From positions 421,783 to 485,782 of the forward strand of contig SCFE01000075.1 in assembly GCA_004352715.1 (NCBI GenBank): a DNA stretch of 64,000 nucleotides. The letters are read 5' to 3'. Below, one piece after another: positions 10,970 through 21,235 of this stretch. The stretch is from Hofstenia miamia (Eukaryota > Xenacoelomorpha > Acoela). Position numbers and translations under genes: made by a program. Below the pieces are notes generated by a model. That model ran no database searches and was not told where the DNA came from. It saw only the letters and a list, made by a program, of their open reading frames with translations. Positions within the stretch are counted from its first letter, which is position 1. Every line of letters starts with the position of its first letter.

Positions 10970-11440
10970 CATCAAGGTTAATTTTTTTTTCGTCAGAAAA
11001 CAAGACTTTGCTCCATGTCTCTATGTTCCATGTTTGGTGCTCTCGAGCAAACTGTTAGCGGGCTTCTTTGTGACGAGGAAGCAACCGAGGACTTTGCAGG
11101 CGCTTTTTGTTCTTCATGCCCTTTGTTTCAAGAATCGTCTGATGGTTACTGCACTGCAATCGGCATCAGTGAGCATCTTAATTTGCCTGGAAGACCTTCC
11201 TCTGTCATAAGAAACTACCCTCATAATTCTTCTACCCAATGCGGGTGTGATTTTTGTTGGTCTACCAGTAGATTTGGCTGTTCCATACCCATCGGGGTCT
11301 TTTAGGAAATTGCAGATCACAGTTTTACTGCGGTGAAGCTCGGCAGCAATTGCACGCTGTGACAGACCTTGTTTGTGGAGTTCAACGATTTGACCACATT
11401 CAAATTCAGAGAGTTTGCTTGCTTTTGGCATTGTGACCAC
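10970..11440 (-). pseudogene. Tc1/Tc3-type transposase, broken
   Basis: The N-terminal 108 codons (11440-11114) encode the bipartite DNA-binding region: first HTH (LSEFECGQIVELHKQGLSQR, then AIAAELHRSKTVICNFL), a GRPTKIT linker (AT-hook-like GRP) and a second HTH (AVTIRRFLK). A one-base shift near 11110 moves the reading to the next frame, which carries an in-frame TAA inside what should be KEARxQFAREHQTW. It then reads TWSKVLFSDEKKINLD, where the Asp in FSDE is the first catalytic residue. The rest lies in the gap. The enzyme would cut and paste its own element at TA sites; this copy cannot. Confidence 0.85.
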
Positions 11441-11478
11441 TTCCCGCCACCAATGACAACTTCAAACTAACCTAGAAT

Positions 11479-11660
11479 ACCAGTAGGACCCTGGAATAAA
11501 ACCCTGGTNNNNNNNNNNNNNNNNNNNNNNNNNNNNNNNNNNNNNNNNNNNNNNNNNNNNNNNNNNNNNNNNNNNNNNNNNNNNNNNNNNNNNNNNNNNN
11601 NNNNNNNNNNNNNNNNNNNNNNNNNNNNNNACCAGTAGGACCCTGGAATAAAACCCTGGT
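11479..11660. repeat. 30-bp direct repeat flanking a gap
   Basis: The same 30-base sequence (starting ACCAGTAGGACCCTGG and ending ACCCTGGT) occurs at 11479-11508 and 11631-11660 on either side of 122 N. The unit is partly self-complementary. The gap probably hides more tandem copies, forming the 5' untranslated region of the Tc1-like element. Confidence 0.8.
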
Positions 11661-11834
11661 CTTATACTTTTGATCACAACTCAACACGTTGGTTTTTTAA
11701 AAATGCAAATTTTAATGAATTATAAAAGTAGAATTTTTTCAAAATTTCATATCCGTTTGCTTGATGTATTAGTAATCCATAGTCATGATATCATATTCAT
11801 TTAGCAAGGGAGAATTATAATTTTTAAAATTTTT

Positions 11835-11863
11835 AAGTGGTCCTAAACTTTTGATCAGCAGTG
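11835..11863 (+). repeat. Tc1-type terminal inverted repeat
   Basis: AAGTGGTCCTAAACTTTTGATCAGCAGTG followed by TA. Read on the minus strand it starts CACTGCTGATCAAAAG, the usual form of Tc1 ends. It marks the promoter-side end of the transposase at 10970-11440. The opposite end is not visible, presumably in the 1000-N gap. Confidence 0.65.
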
Positions 11864-12499
11864 TATCTCTAGGTTTGACATCAAAATATGAGGTGTGTGA
11901 CAGAAAGATAGCAAGGGTGCGAATTAGGGTTAATGTATATTTTGGTCATCAAACTGTGCTGTACACATGCAATGGCCAATACTGTATTAATTTACTAGGC
12001 AGGACAATATTGATTTTCACCAAGATTTTCATCCATTAATGCTTGTGAGAACGTTCTTAGTGAACCTAAATAATTGCGAATTATTGGTAATTTTTCTTCT
12101 AAAGTATTCAATAGATTAATCGACTTCCAATTATTGTAATAATTGCAATATAAATTAATTATTGCTTACGCCTGCAGATAGATTTGAAACATTGCTTAAT
12201 ATATATTTACTATGTTATCATATCAGCATACATTTCATGAGGAATGGAAGCATCTGTGCTCTGTTGAGGGGGGGAACGTTCCCCCAGTTCCCCCCCTCTG
12301 GGTGCGCCTCTGAGTATTGTATATTGGTTGAATAGTTTGGTTGATATTTTTCGCAAGAAACAAAAAGATAGAAAATCATTAGTCATGCTAATTTTGAATT
12401 ATTGAAATTCATGAAAGATATGTTACAAGAGGTTTATGTTTGATTTTTTCAAATGCAAGCACCATGATTTTGCAAAATTGTTTTAAGTTGTTGTGACAA

Positions 12500-13276
12500 T
12501 ATGATTCCTGACATCATCTGCCAACACAAAGGGAATTTCAAAGACATCCCTTATCATGAATAGCAATCAGGTGAAAATTGACTGAACTAGAAAAGGGCTA
12601 ACTTGATGTGATAAATCAATCTTTGGCTCTAAAATATATTGCATTGCTTCTAAAAATATAAATTGCTATATATATATTAGTAGTTTGAAATTTATATCGC
12701 ATTTGAAGATGTAAAAAACTGTACGACACTCACATACCAAGGAACACTATTCTAGTCTCAGAAAACATTTATAGCACAAAAACAAGTGGACAAAGTTGGA
12801 CGCAGTTTGGGGTGATTGAGATTCAATTTACAACTAATCCCGAAGGATTGAATTTTGAAATAAATAAAGTAGGATGGGTTAGTGTTTGGTTGTTTCTTAT
12901 ATTTAGATCTACAGAAAAAAAACTTTATTTGAAAATAAAAAATTAATCATTAATCTTTACAGGTTTCGAGTTCATACTGAAAGATTGTGTATTGATTTTA
13001 CTAAAATAGCCACAACTTTTAAAATAATAAAAGCAATCAAAGTAAAAAGTTTTCTTACAAATAATTTGCAAATAAGCGTTGTACAGTTAACGCAGTTACA
13101 AAACATTAAAGCTAGGTTCTAAGGGAACATCTAGGATGCTAAATATACAAAGGTACATAAACCTAAAATAAAATAATAGAGAATTCCAGGCTTATCCCTG
13201 TGCATTTGCAGTCTCAATATAGTTGGAAAAATTTCAAAGATGTACTATCAAATCAAAACTTAATTCTCTAAGATGC

Positions 13277-13280
<4 letters not shown>
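12500..13280. repeat. segmental duplication, copy A (3' gene block)
   Basis: Similar in the same orientation to 26795-27700, the 3' end and flank of the secreted-protein gene (for example GAGTTCATACTGAAAGATTG and AAGCTAGGTTCTAAG in both). The last coding exon is missing here: the match jumps from the stop-codon edge CATCTA (near 13130) to GATGCTAAATA (near 13137), leaving out 98 bases. A second piece, TAATTCTCTAAGATGCTAAATA, recurs at 13261-13282, so the local structure is rearranged. Confidence 0.75.

Positions 13281-13334
<54 letters not shown>
13281..13334. repeat. (TA)n microsatellite
   Basis: About 27 TA dinucleotides, the longest ungapped tract in the window. It ends the 3' gene block duplication. 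Confidence 0.95.
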
Positions 13335-13340
<6 letters not shown>

Positions 13341-14870
13341 GCATATGTACTCAAAATAAAGACTAATTTTTTTCTTGGACTCTATTATTTACAAAGCTAT
13401 GTACACTCAAAGCAGTCTTCTTCATCACAATACTAAAAACACCTAAACCCTCAACCTGACAAAAGAACTAGTATTTACAGTATTTACAGCTATTTACAAC
13501 AAAGAATAACAAGTTATTACGAGACAAGGAAGAATAACAAGTATCTTACTGTAGGGAGATCTAAAAGAGGAACAAAAAGACAGAAACGGAAATAGACAGA
13601 ACTAGTCTGAACAGAGGAAAAGCAGCACACACAAGTACTTACAATAAAAGAAGTGATTAAAAAGAAGAGTGGACACTTATCATCTAATAAGGGTTGTTAA
13701 TATTACATATGTACAATAGTATTGAAAATAATCTAAAAATATAGAGTAACTGTAGGGAAAATGGGAAACTTAATCATTCAACATGAAATAAAATCTACAA
13801 AATGTTTTTTTGCATTAATTTTTTGTCATATATGTGCAAGGAAAAAGAATATAGAACAATTTTGCAGTAACCCCCTTATGTCTTTGCAAAGTGGAATTTT
13901 GTCTGTTGTAATCAATCGTCCCATTTTCCCTACAGATGATGGTAATATGGGACACTACACAAGTTGGAAATATTCTAAGGATTACTAAATTTATGTTATA
14001 TATCTCTTAAAAACTGTTTAATTAAACAATAAAACAGGTAAATACTATGTTAAAGAAGTTGATGCAATAACATTAACGTAAGACATCTCTCCCTATTTTG
14101 TCAGAAAATAATACTTTACAAAAGTAAAAAAATGCAAAAATGGAAGATTTTAACGACAAAGCACAAGTACGTTCGACAGTAAAGTCATGTGTGCCATTTT
14201 TGTTACAAACGTTACAAAAACATAGAAATACTACTTGACTGGAGAAATAGTATGTAATAGCTGGTACAGCAAATAAGAAAATTCAGTCTGGAAGCAGAAT
14301 CATACACTTTTGAAATATAATATCTTCTATTGTGCGACCATATTGTAAGAGTCTGATGTACAAGATCATTCTAAATCGTATTACTAACAGAAAAATATTA
14401 TTTCTCTCGTCTCATTAGTACCTCTCTATGCCGACTATGTCATGAAGACAATACCTAATTTTTCAATGCAGAAAGAGAATCAAAGAAAAGCCTGGTGACT
14501 TTGGCGACATTCTTACAGTAAGCAACGCAAAATCTATTGTCGTCTAAGGTAACTGGAGAAAACGGGACATACTTAGTACATTGAAATAGAACTGCAGTGT
14601 GAGATGGGTTTGTTGTGTGCTACCACAATTAATTTTGTTGCTACAGATTGACGAGGTCTCCGCAAAAGTATTTTAAGTTGCTTTATAAAACACATTTAAC
14701 TTATTAAAAAGGAACGATATTTTGGACTGGTGAGTTCACTTTTCGATCTTTTTTCATTTTTTATGGACATGATGCATGAAATTTTCTATCAAAATGAAAT
14801 AGGAATCCCCAGTGAAGCATTTAAAGTGCTACATTACATGCAATAACATGGAGTCTTGTAATTTATTGCA
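13335..14870. other. AT-rich stretch with one small inverted-repeat element
   Basis: Apart from the 17-bp inverted repeats at 13750-13935 I see no gene. A purine-rich segment at 13540-13680 has no recognisable content. The open frame at 13761-13988 only spans the inverted-repeat element and is not credible. Confidence 0.4.
13750..13935. mobile_element. short inverted-repeat element (MITE-like)
   Basis: CTGTAGGGAAAATGGGA at 13750-13766 and its exact reverse complement at 13919-13935 enclose about 150 bp. The repeat may extend a few bases outside. No target-site duplication could be settled. Confidence 0.5.
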
Positions 14871-14879
14871 TATTCTGTC

Positions 14880-16210
14880 TAGCTTTTTCTATTCACCTTG
14901 CTGCTTTTTCCCGAACTTCTTTTGCATCATCAACTAGCATAGTCAATATAATATTTCCTGGATGAGCAAAAAATCAATTTCTTTGAAAACAATTATCAAC
15001 GATTGGGCGAATGTCATCTGGTAGAAAACGAAATATTTTTATAAAAATCCAAAAATATCTTGTTCTTTTGTAACAGTGAAGTTTCAATTTGACATGAAAG
15101 CAAACTGGAGCATAAACAAGAAGTAAATGTTTCTTTTTTCGAGAAGGAGATGCTATATAAAGACGCAAAATTCTGTTTGTTGTAGTTACCAACGAGAATG
15201 AAACATTATTCAATGTTCTGCTCTTGCTCGATTTTCTGAATTATGTCCAACTTCAATCACTAAGCACATTCGGTATAAATATTTTGATCTTACTTAAGCC
15301 CGAAATAGCATTGTCAGTCATATTTTAGGAAGTTTATTCTGTCAGGTCTCAAACCCAACATCTAATTCATGACAAATTTTCAATGATTTTCCGATATAAC
15401 CAGTAAATGCTTTTGGACCTGATGCTATAATGGCAGTTCATTACAGTGAAATAAACAAATCAGCCATTGTAAAGGACGTTGATGTTTTATTTTGGCATGA
15501 ACACCAGTGTTAACGTTTGCCCCATAACATCTTACAGATCTCAAATTTTCATAGATTAAATCATTGTATTCTAAATATTCTAACATTGACTTTAATATGT
15601 GAGAAGAAAAATCACTTTTAAGGGAAACCTTGCCAATAAATCTAGTATTAGTTTCAGCGAGAATGACTACATGTTGTTCAACAATTAACGCTTTTGGTTT
15701 TATACTTGTGCTACATAGCGTATTATACTTTCGTCCATCAACAAACAATTTATATATGCTTGAAGTTGAAGCAGAGGTTATCGCATTCTTTGATAAGAAA
15801 GTTCGTAATTTTTCTCGTTGTCTTCTCAACTTTGCCTTGTCAATAACTTTACTGGTGTCATTTTCCTAAAGCAAACCGTAATCTTGTAATGTTGCACTTA
15901 CAATTGCTGCTCCTGTAGCGTTAGAAATACCATAGCAATCACACTCTCTAGCTATATTGGGTATTTCTGCAAGATTTCAGTTTGTAGACGTTCTACTTAG
16001 TTGGTAGCTTTCAATGAATTCATTATCACTCTCTTGTGAATTTACTATTTTATCTGGATCAGTTTCCACTAAACATCCATCATAATAAGTAACTTCTATA
16101 TTTTCTTTATTTAACACTGAATCATACTACCTCTGTCTTTTCAAGTTTCTTTCTTCTCTCTGCCATTTGAGAAGCCGTTGCTTTATCTATTTTCTGATTA
16201 GTAAAAAAAC
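14880..16210 (-). pseudogene. remnant of an uncharacterised multicopy gene family
   Basis: A minus-strand series of frame fragments separated by stops and shifts. From the N-terminal side: IPNIARECDCYGISNATGAA (about 15970-15900), VIDKAKLRRQREKLRTF, FIGKVSLKSDFSSHIL, CYGANVNTGVHAKIKHQRPL, WLICLFHCNELPL (ends 15425), GPKAFTGYIGKSLKICHELD (about 15410-15350), then TTTNRILRLYIASPS and PIVDNCFQRN (15213-14974) and AHPGNIILTMLVDDAKEVRE. From memory, a DGTNVNTG...NELPLRHL...ANRILRLY protein family is repeated many times in cnidarian, mollusc and arthropod genomes, probably carried by transposons. Its function is not known to me. This copy has at least five disabling changes. Confidence 0.55.
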
Positions 16211-16682
16211 TCTTTCTGCCATTAGAACCTTCATCTCTCTTGGACAAGAGCAATTCGGAAATTCATTGCATCAGCACCCTTTAATGTCAAATATTACTTT
16301 GATTTCTACTTTAGGCTTTTCAATTGCCGCTTCCCAAAGATATGCCCGCTTTGAAGAAGAAAAAACTATATTTTGTACTAAATTTAACAATATAAATATT
16401 GGTTAAAGTACAAAATTGTGTTTAAAATATACATGCACACTAATATATACAGTATACACAATTTACAAGAAAATATTAATTACACTTAAATCAAGGTATT
16501 TCAATTTCTTTTAGTACGTACTATAGTCAGAGTTAATAAATTTGAAACCTCGCTCAATTTATATTCGTACATTTCAGGCCTATGCGATTTATATAATTGT
16601 GTTATTTTAGTTTTAAAGTTATTAGATTTGAATTTCTTAATTTTTGTAAGCAATTGATTCCAAACACTGATTGAGGTATTAA
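16211..16682. other. AT-rich stretch, no gene seen
   Basis: It may hold the degraded 5' part of the family member to its left; nothing is readable with confidence. Confidence 0.35.
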
Positions 16683-18276
16683 CATGGGCCCCGGAGCAGG
16701 GGGCTATAGCCCCCCCCCCNNNNNNNNNNNNNNNNNNNNNNNNNNNNNNNNNNNNNNNNNNNNNNNNNNNNNNNNNNNNNNNNNNNNNNNNNNNNNNNNN
16801 NNNNNNNNNNNNNNNNNNNNNNNNNNNNNNNNNNNNNNNNNNNNCCCCCCCCCCCCCCCCAGTTTTTTTGCCATAAAGCCCCCAACCACCACCACCATTA
16901 TTTTAAAGTCATCCTCATCTTTATATAGGTGATACTTTGCTGTATAATCGAATGAAAAATGGTATATAGCAGGGCTGATCAAAAATTAATGGGGAGATTT
17001 GCGGCCATAACATGCAAAGTTAAATTTGCAGTCATTAGTTGAAGTGTATCAATAATTAAAACANCTGGCAGTTAAATTTTGTTATGCTATGAATTCAGTC
17101 CGCATCATTTACGCTTTGAATATTTAACCATGAAAGAAAAACAAGTGAATTAATTGGCTAAGATATTTGATCAATAATAGCATTAAATTACCCGCCAAAT
17201 CTAATCATTTTTGCAGTTTGTGTTGCTAGTAGCAGTTTAATCTATTACATAATATAAAAACTTGGGAGTGGGTAGAGTTTTAGACTATTTTAGCAGCTGA
17301 AGCAGTTAGTAGCAGTAAACCAGACAAGCTCATACTGTGTCATGTGCACAACACGCAGCCCTGGTTGAACGTGTTTATGAGCCTGCTATTGCAAAGAGGG
17401 CTCATCAATGCTAGACAAAAGCTGTGGAACATGGGCATTAGTTTACTAATGCTTACTGCCAACGAGAAACATAGTTTCTTAGTCAGCATTAATAATGGCT
17501 GCATAGGTTTAGGTTAGGTCAAATATGTAGATATTATGTTTAAATTAATGTGCATTTTTATTGGTAAAATATTCTTATAATTCTTATGAGATCCCAATAT
17601 GTTTTAGTCCAGTTGTGATTATAAAATTTAATATTTCAATAAAAAAATTAGTTTATAATTTTATTTTATTTTATCCTTTAATTTTTAGTAGTAGAAACTA
17701 TGACGGCAAGACCTACTAATGGTAATAGTGATGGCATTGGTGACTGCATCACTAAGAAATCAAAACAGATTAAAATACATTCCTTCTTTAAAAGTCCACC
17801 TGCACAGGTAGAATCTGTATCAGAANGCAGTTAAATTTGTTATGGTATGAATTGAGTCCGCATCGTTTACGCTTCGAATATTTAAACATGAAAAAAAACA
17901 AGTGAATTAATTGGCAACTCAAGTAAAATAGAGTATCAGTCATAATTTAAATTGTAGTACATTTCTCTTACACTAAATAAAAGAAACTTTGTGTTCACTA
18001 TTCAAAAGAAATGAAATTTTTATTGTTGACTTATTGTTATTGGTACTTTTTAGTTAGTCAAACGGAAAGTTTATTTAAATTATTTCAAATGGCAAAAATA
18101 AGCTATTAAAATATTTTAAAAAATGGTTTGAATTTGATTTAGATAGACAAATATTTAATGTTTTTCGTTAATTTTTAATATTATCTAATGTGTACCAACA
18201 TAATGTTAATTTGTTTACATAATAAGTTTTTAATTAAAATTAGCCCCCCAGTTCAAAATTGCTTCCGCGGCCCCTG
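16683..18276 (+). mobile_element. hAT-type element with partial N-terminal ORF
   Basis: Ends are CATGGGCCCCGGAGCAGG (16683) and, as reverse complement, CAGGGGCCGCGGAAGCAA (18276), followed inside by G- or C-rich runs, as in many hAT elements. A 125-base gap sits in poly-C at 16720-16844. A short open frame starts at about 17700. The flanks both contain ATTAA, but no 8-bp duplication is certain. Two imperfect copies of about 100 bp (17065-17165 and 17827-17925) each begin right after a single n, so part of the interior is probably a misjoined overlap. Confidence 0.5.
17700..17825 (+). pseudogene. N-terminal fragment of a hAT/ZMYM-type transposase
   Basis: ATG at 17700 follows a TTTTTAG acceptor-like site. 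Forty-two codons read MTARPTNGNSDGIGDC, then KKSKQIKIHSFFKSPPAQVE, and run into the n at 17826. A basic stretch followed by a QxxIxxFF motif is common at the N-terminus of hAT transposases and resembles a PCNA-binding box. The zinc finger and catalytic parts are absent. Product assignment rests on this motif and the surrounding hAT-type ends. Confidence 0.4.
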
Positions 18277-18720
18277 ATTAATAAAAGTATTTTGCATTTG
18301 TTTTGTTCATTTTGTTAGCCTTATAGTTAAAATGCGGTTACTATGAAAATGTGGAGTTTTAAAATTAGGGACACTTGTTGAATTGTGGGGGGAGGGGGGT
18401 GAATTTTGTAGACCATATGTAAAGATGTTATATAAATTGTCATTTTCGGCTCTCTTGTTTTTAACCATATTTTACGTGAACATGGTGATTAATCAGCGAG
18501 TGTTGATTGAAAAATTTGCGCGTGGCCTGCTGGCAGTAAAAAGCGTCGGTGAGCGGTGTTTTGCAATTCAAATTGGTCTTTGATACTACGTGCGAACGTC
18601 GCGTAGCCTGCCTTTGAGAATTGCACGCCGTCTTTTGCAAAAAGTTTCCGATTTGCATCTTGGTCCATGCAGAAGTATTTAAAATTTTCAAAAATTTTGT
18701 ATTTATATTTTGTTAAACTT
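18277..18720. other. AT-rich stretch, no gene seen
   Basis: Short G-rich patch at 18388-18402. Open frames on both strands at 18383-18691 overlap and look random. Confidence 0.35.
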
Positions 18721-18729
18721 AGCTTTATT

Positions 18730-18837
18730 AAGAGATTGAGTTCGCATACATTTTTGTTCAGCGTCCTATTTTACGAGAATACGCAATTTCTCCAATGTAA
18801 ATTTCTGCAGACGTGAATAATGTGCGAAGAGATGCAA
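18730..18837 (-). pseudogene. 3' part of the SGNH-like ORF, left of the Harbinger insertion
   Basis: Read on the minus strand directly after the TTA target site, this piece continues the frame of the ORF at 22245-22700: about 27 codons beginning with IASLRTLFTSAEIYIGE, then a TGA at about 18756-18758. The frame match across a 3.4-kb insertion with a single copy of the TTA removed supports both the insertion model and the reality of the ORF. Confidence 0.55.
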
Positions 18838-19060
18838 TTAGGCCCTGTTCCCATCAGAGTTGAGTCGACCCGCTGTGAGTCGCTCTGCTCGATAAATCTT
18901 GTGTTCCCATTTAATTTTTCGCCCCGCTTTGAGTTGCAGCGGGGCAACTCAACTCTAATGGGAACACGTTCGCCCAACTGCCACTCAACTCTGTTCTTTC
19001 AAGGCGGGGCGAAAGTTATACCGCGAAAAATTAAATGGGAACACTTTCGCCCCGCTGTAA

Positions 19061-19253
19061 TACCCCGTTTACACGTGACACGAGACATGCATGTCTTGTG
19101 TTTTTAATGAGCGACTGTCACGTCTAAACACCCAAAACACGCGACATTCTCTACTTGAGTGGTTGAATGTCGCGTGTTTTGGGTGTTTAGACGTGACATT
19201 CGCTCGTTGAAAACACAAGACATGCATGTCTCATGTCACGTGTAAACAGGGTA
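19061..19253. mobile_element. full-length palindromic MITE
   Basis: Two arms of about 89 bp with very few mismatches around a 15-base loop (19150-19164). The end sequence is TACCCYGTTTACACGTGACA. The arms contain ACATGCATGT and CACCCAAAACACGCGACATTC. It is inserted in the inner part of the left Harbinger end. The immediate flanks suggest a TA target. Confidence 0.8.
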
Positions 19254-19466
19254 TAACTCTCAATTACAGGAGAAAATTTGACGCATATCTATTTTCAGAA
19301 ATTGCAATAACTAGTATTTTGTCAATGTCTGTGTGTACTTCCTTCCATGCTTATTTAATCAATCAAGAATTAATAAAAATACGTCTACTAATTTCGTTAA
19401 TTAGGTCGGTTTACACTCGTGCTTTTGGGTAATTGCTTAATTTGAAAGGTAAACAATCAACTTCAT

Positions 19467-19581
19467 TTAGGCCACGGTTAGACTACGTCCCAACGCCAAT
19501 GATCTTGGTGGTTAGACGTGCGATTTTACCAAAATGTGACAGACCACGTGTGATCAATCACATAGTCTAACCGTAGCCTAA
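19467..19581. mobile_element. small inverted-repeat MITE (115 bp)
   Basis: TTAGGCCACGGTTAGACTACGT at the left and, as reverse complement, TTAGGCTACGGTTAGACTATGT at the right: 20 of 22 bases agree. TTA/TAA at the edges fits a 3-bp or TA target, which cannot be separated from the repeat itself. Confidence 0.65.
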
Positions 19582-19651
19582 GCAACCGTTTACAAAAGAA
19601 TCTAAAGAATGCTATCATTTTACTGCGAAAGGGTTTAAGTTTATATTTCAG

Positions 19652-19882
19652 ATGTTGCAAATATTCAAGCATGATCAATGTAGCTTTGAACAGTATTTTG
19701 CGTATACTACAGCATTTGCATTTCAATATCATTTTTCTACAGAACGTAGCTACAATGATAACATTTCAAAATTATGCGATGACATTAAATTGAAGTCAGT
19801 TAAAAGAAAACTGAAAATAATGAAATCCGCCCTCGACGATTTTGGAAATCAACTGCTAGAACCTCATCTTGGTGGTCAATGA
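19652..19882 (+). CDS. unrecognised ORF inside the Harbinger element
   Basis: Seventy-six codons, starting at an ATG directly after TATATTTCAG, a good splice acceptor, so it may be an internal or last exon. Lysine-rich C-terminal half (KLKSVKRKLKIMKSALDDFG). Its stop overlaps the stop of the minus-strand Myb-like ORF (TGATCA at 19880), giving exact convergent ends. I do not recognise the product. Confidence 0.3.
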   Translation: MLQIFKHDQCSFEQYFAYTTAFAFQYHFSTERSYNDNISKLCDDIKLKSVKRKLKIMKSALDDFGNQLLEPHLGGQ

Positions 19883-20121
19883 TCACCCTTTTTTAAATCC
19901 TTAATTTTATTGACGAATCTACTCCTGAATTTAAATTTCAGGCCAAATGATGCCACCATTTTTTCTTGAACGTATGAGTATAATTTATGGGGATTCGCAG
20001 TCCAATCCAAATTATTAGTTGACTCCAGAGTTTTAAATTTTTCTAGTAAGTATATTATATTGTCAATATAGTCTTCATTCCAAAAGAACCTCTTAGATGT
20101 AGCTGGAGAACCGTCATCCAT
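19876..20121 (-). CDS. Myb/SANT-like DNA-binding ORF
   Basis: Eighty-one codons. An aromatic/acidic helix region (KRFFWNEDYIDNIIYLLEKF), then LDWTANPHKLYSYVQEKM and FGLKFKFRSRFVNKIK, resembles the trihelix/Myb-like domain of the accessory protein of PIF/Harbinger elements, which binds the ends and brings in the transposase. The evenly spaced tryptophan and aromatic residues fit. Family assignment is from pattern only. Confidence 0.45.
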   Translation of the reverse strand: MDDGSPATSKRFFWNEDYIDNIIYLLEKFKTLESTNNLDWTANPHKLYSYVQEKMVASFGLKFKFRSRFVNKIKDLKKGDH

Positions 20122-20313
20122 TGCAATGCAAATGCAGTCTTACTATGAAAGCACTTAAATTCAAGTGCTATTAAAAACCTTTCAGCAAATGAGGTCAACT
20201 AAAAATCTATAAATTAATCTCATCATCGTCTTTGTGACAAGCGCGCAAATTTACTTGTTTGGATTGACCTATTATTTTGATTGCTCAAACATTTGTTCAA
20301 TATTCTTTTTTTT

Positions 20314-21235
20314 NNNNNNNNNNNNNNNNNNNNNNNNNNNNNNNNNNNNNNNNNNNNNNNNNNNNNNNNNNNNNNNNNNNNNNNNNNNNNNNNNNNNNNN
20401 NNNNNNNNNNNNNNNNNNNNNNNNNNNNNNNNNNNNNNNNNNNNNNNNNNNNNNNNNNNNNNNNNNNNNNNNNNNNNNNNNNNNNNNNNNNNNNNNNNNN
20501 NNNNNNNNNNNNNNNNNNNNNNNNNNNNNNNNNNNNNNNNNNNNNNNNNNNNNNNNNNNNNNNNNNNNNNNNNNNNNNNNNNNNNNNNNNNNNNNNNNNN
20601 NNNNNNNNNNNNNNNNNNNNNNNNNNNNNNNNNNNNNNNNNNNNNNNNNNNNNNNNNNNNNNNNNNNNNNNNNNNNNNNNNNNNNNNNNNNNNNNNNNNN
20701 NNNNNNNNNNNNNNNNNNNNNNNNNNNNNNNNNNNNNNNNNNNNNNNNNNNNNNNNNNNNNNNNNNNNNNNNNNNNNNNNNNNNNNNNNNNNNNNNNNNN
20801 NNNNNNNNNNNNNNNNNNNNNNNNNNNNNNNNNNNNNNNNNNNNNNNNNNNNNNNNNNNNNNNNNNNNNNNNNNNNNNNNNNNNNNNNNNNNNNNNNNNN
20901 NNNNNNNNNNNNNNNNNNNNNNNNNNNNNNNNNNNNNNNNNNNNNNNNNNNNNNNNNNNNNNNNNNNNNNNNNNNNNNNNNNNNNNNNNNNNNNNNNNNN
21001 NNNNNNNNNNNNNNNNNNNNNNNNNNNNNNNNNNNNNNNNNNNNNNNNNNNNNNNNNNNNNNNNNNNNNNNNNNNNNNNNNNNNNNNNNNNNNNNNNNNN
21101 NNNNNNNNNNNNNNNNNNNNNNNNNNNNNNNNNNNNNNNNNNNNNNNNNNNNNNNNNNNNNNNNNNNNNNNNNNNNNNNNNNNNNNNNNNNNNNNNNNNN
21201 NNNNNNNNNNNNNNNNNNNNNNNNNNNNNNNNNNN
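20314..21235. other. assembly gap (922 N)
   Basis: Separates the Myb-like ORF from the LINE fragment. It could hold the Harbinger transposase and the 3' part of the LINE. Confidence 1.

Larger units (their letters stand above)
9905..12312. mobile_element. hAT-type element ends enclosing a Tc1/Tc3 element
   Basis: Left end CAGGGGCGCACCCAG (9905-9919) and right end CTGGGTGCGCCTCTG (12298-12312) are inverted repeats of 15 bp with one mismatch. Both start with CAG, as hAT ends often do. Poly-G/poly-C runs follow inside both ends. The flanks AGAATTG and AGTATTG are similar but not identical, so the target-site duplication is unproven. A 1000-base gap lies within. The only coding sequence seen inside is Tc1-like, which would be a later, nested insertion. 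Confidence 0.5.

Noticed and set aside
9948-11003. Long open frames across N runs (also at 20234-21271, 23591-24471, 33219-33734, 40718-41101, 56849-57067)
   Set aside because: They consist mostly of unknown residues. The apparent length is an effect of N having no stop codons.
11015-11305. Plus-strand 96-codon ORF opposite the Tc1 transposase
   Set aside because: Shadow of the transposase on the other strand; no family resemblance in that frame.
18771-19107. Open frames containing CNSTLMGTRSPNC-type text at 18.8-19.1 and 22.0-22.2 kb
   Set aside because: Translations of the repeated words in the Harbinger ends.
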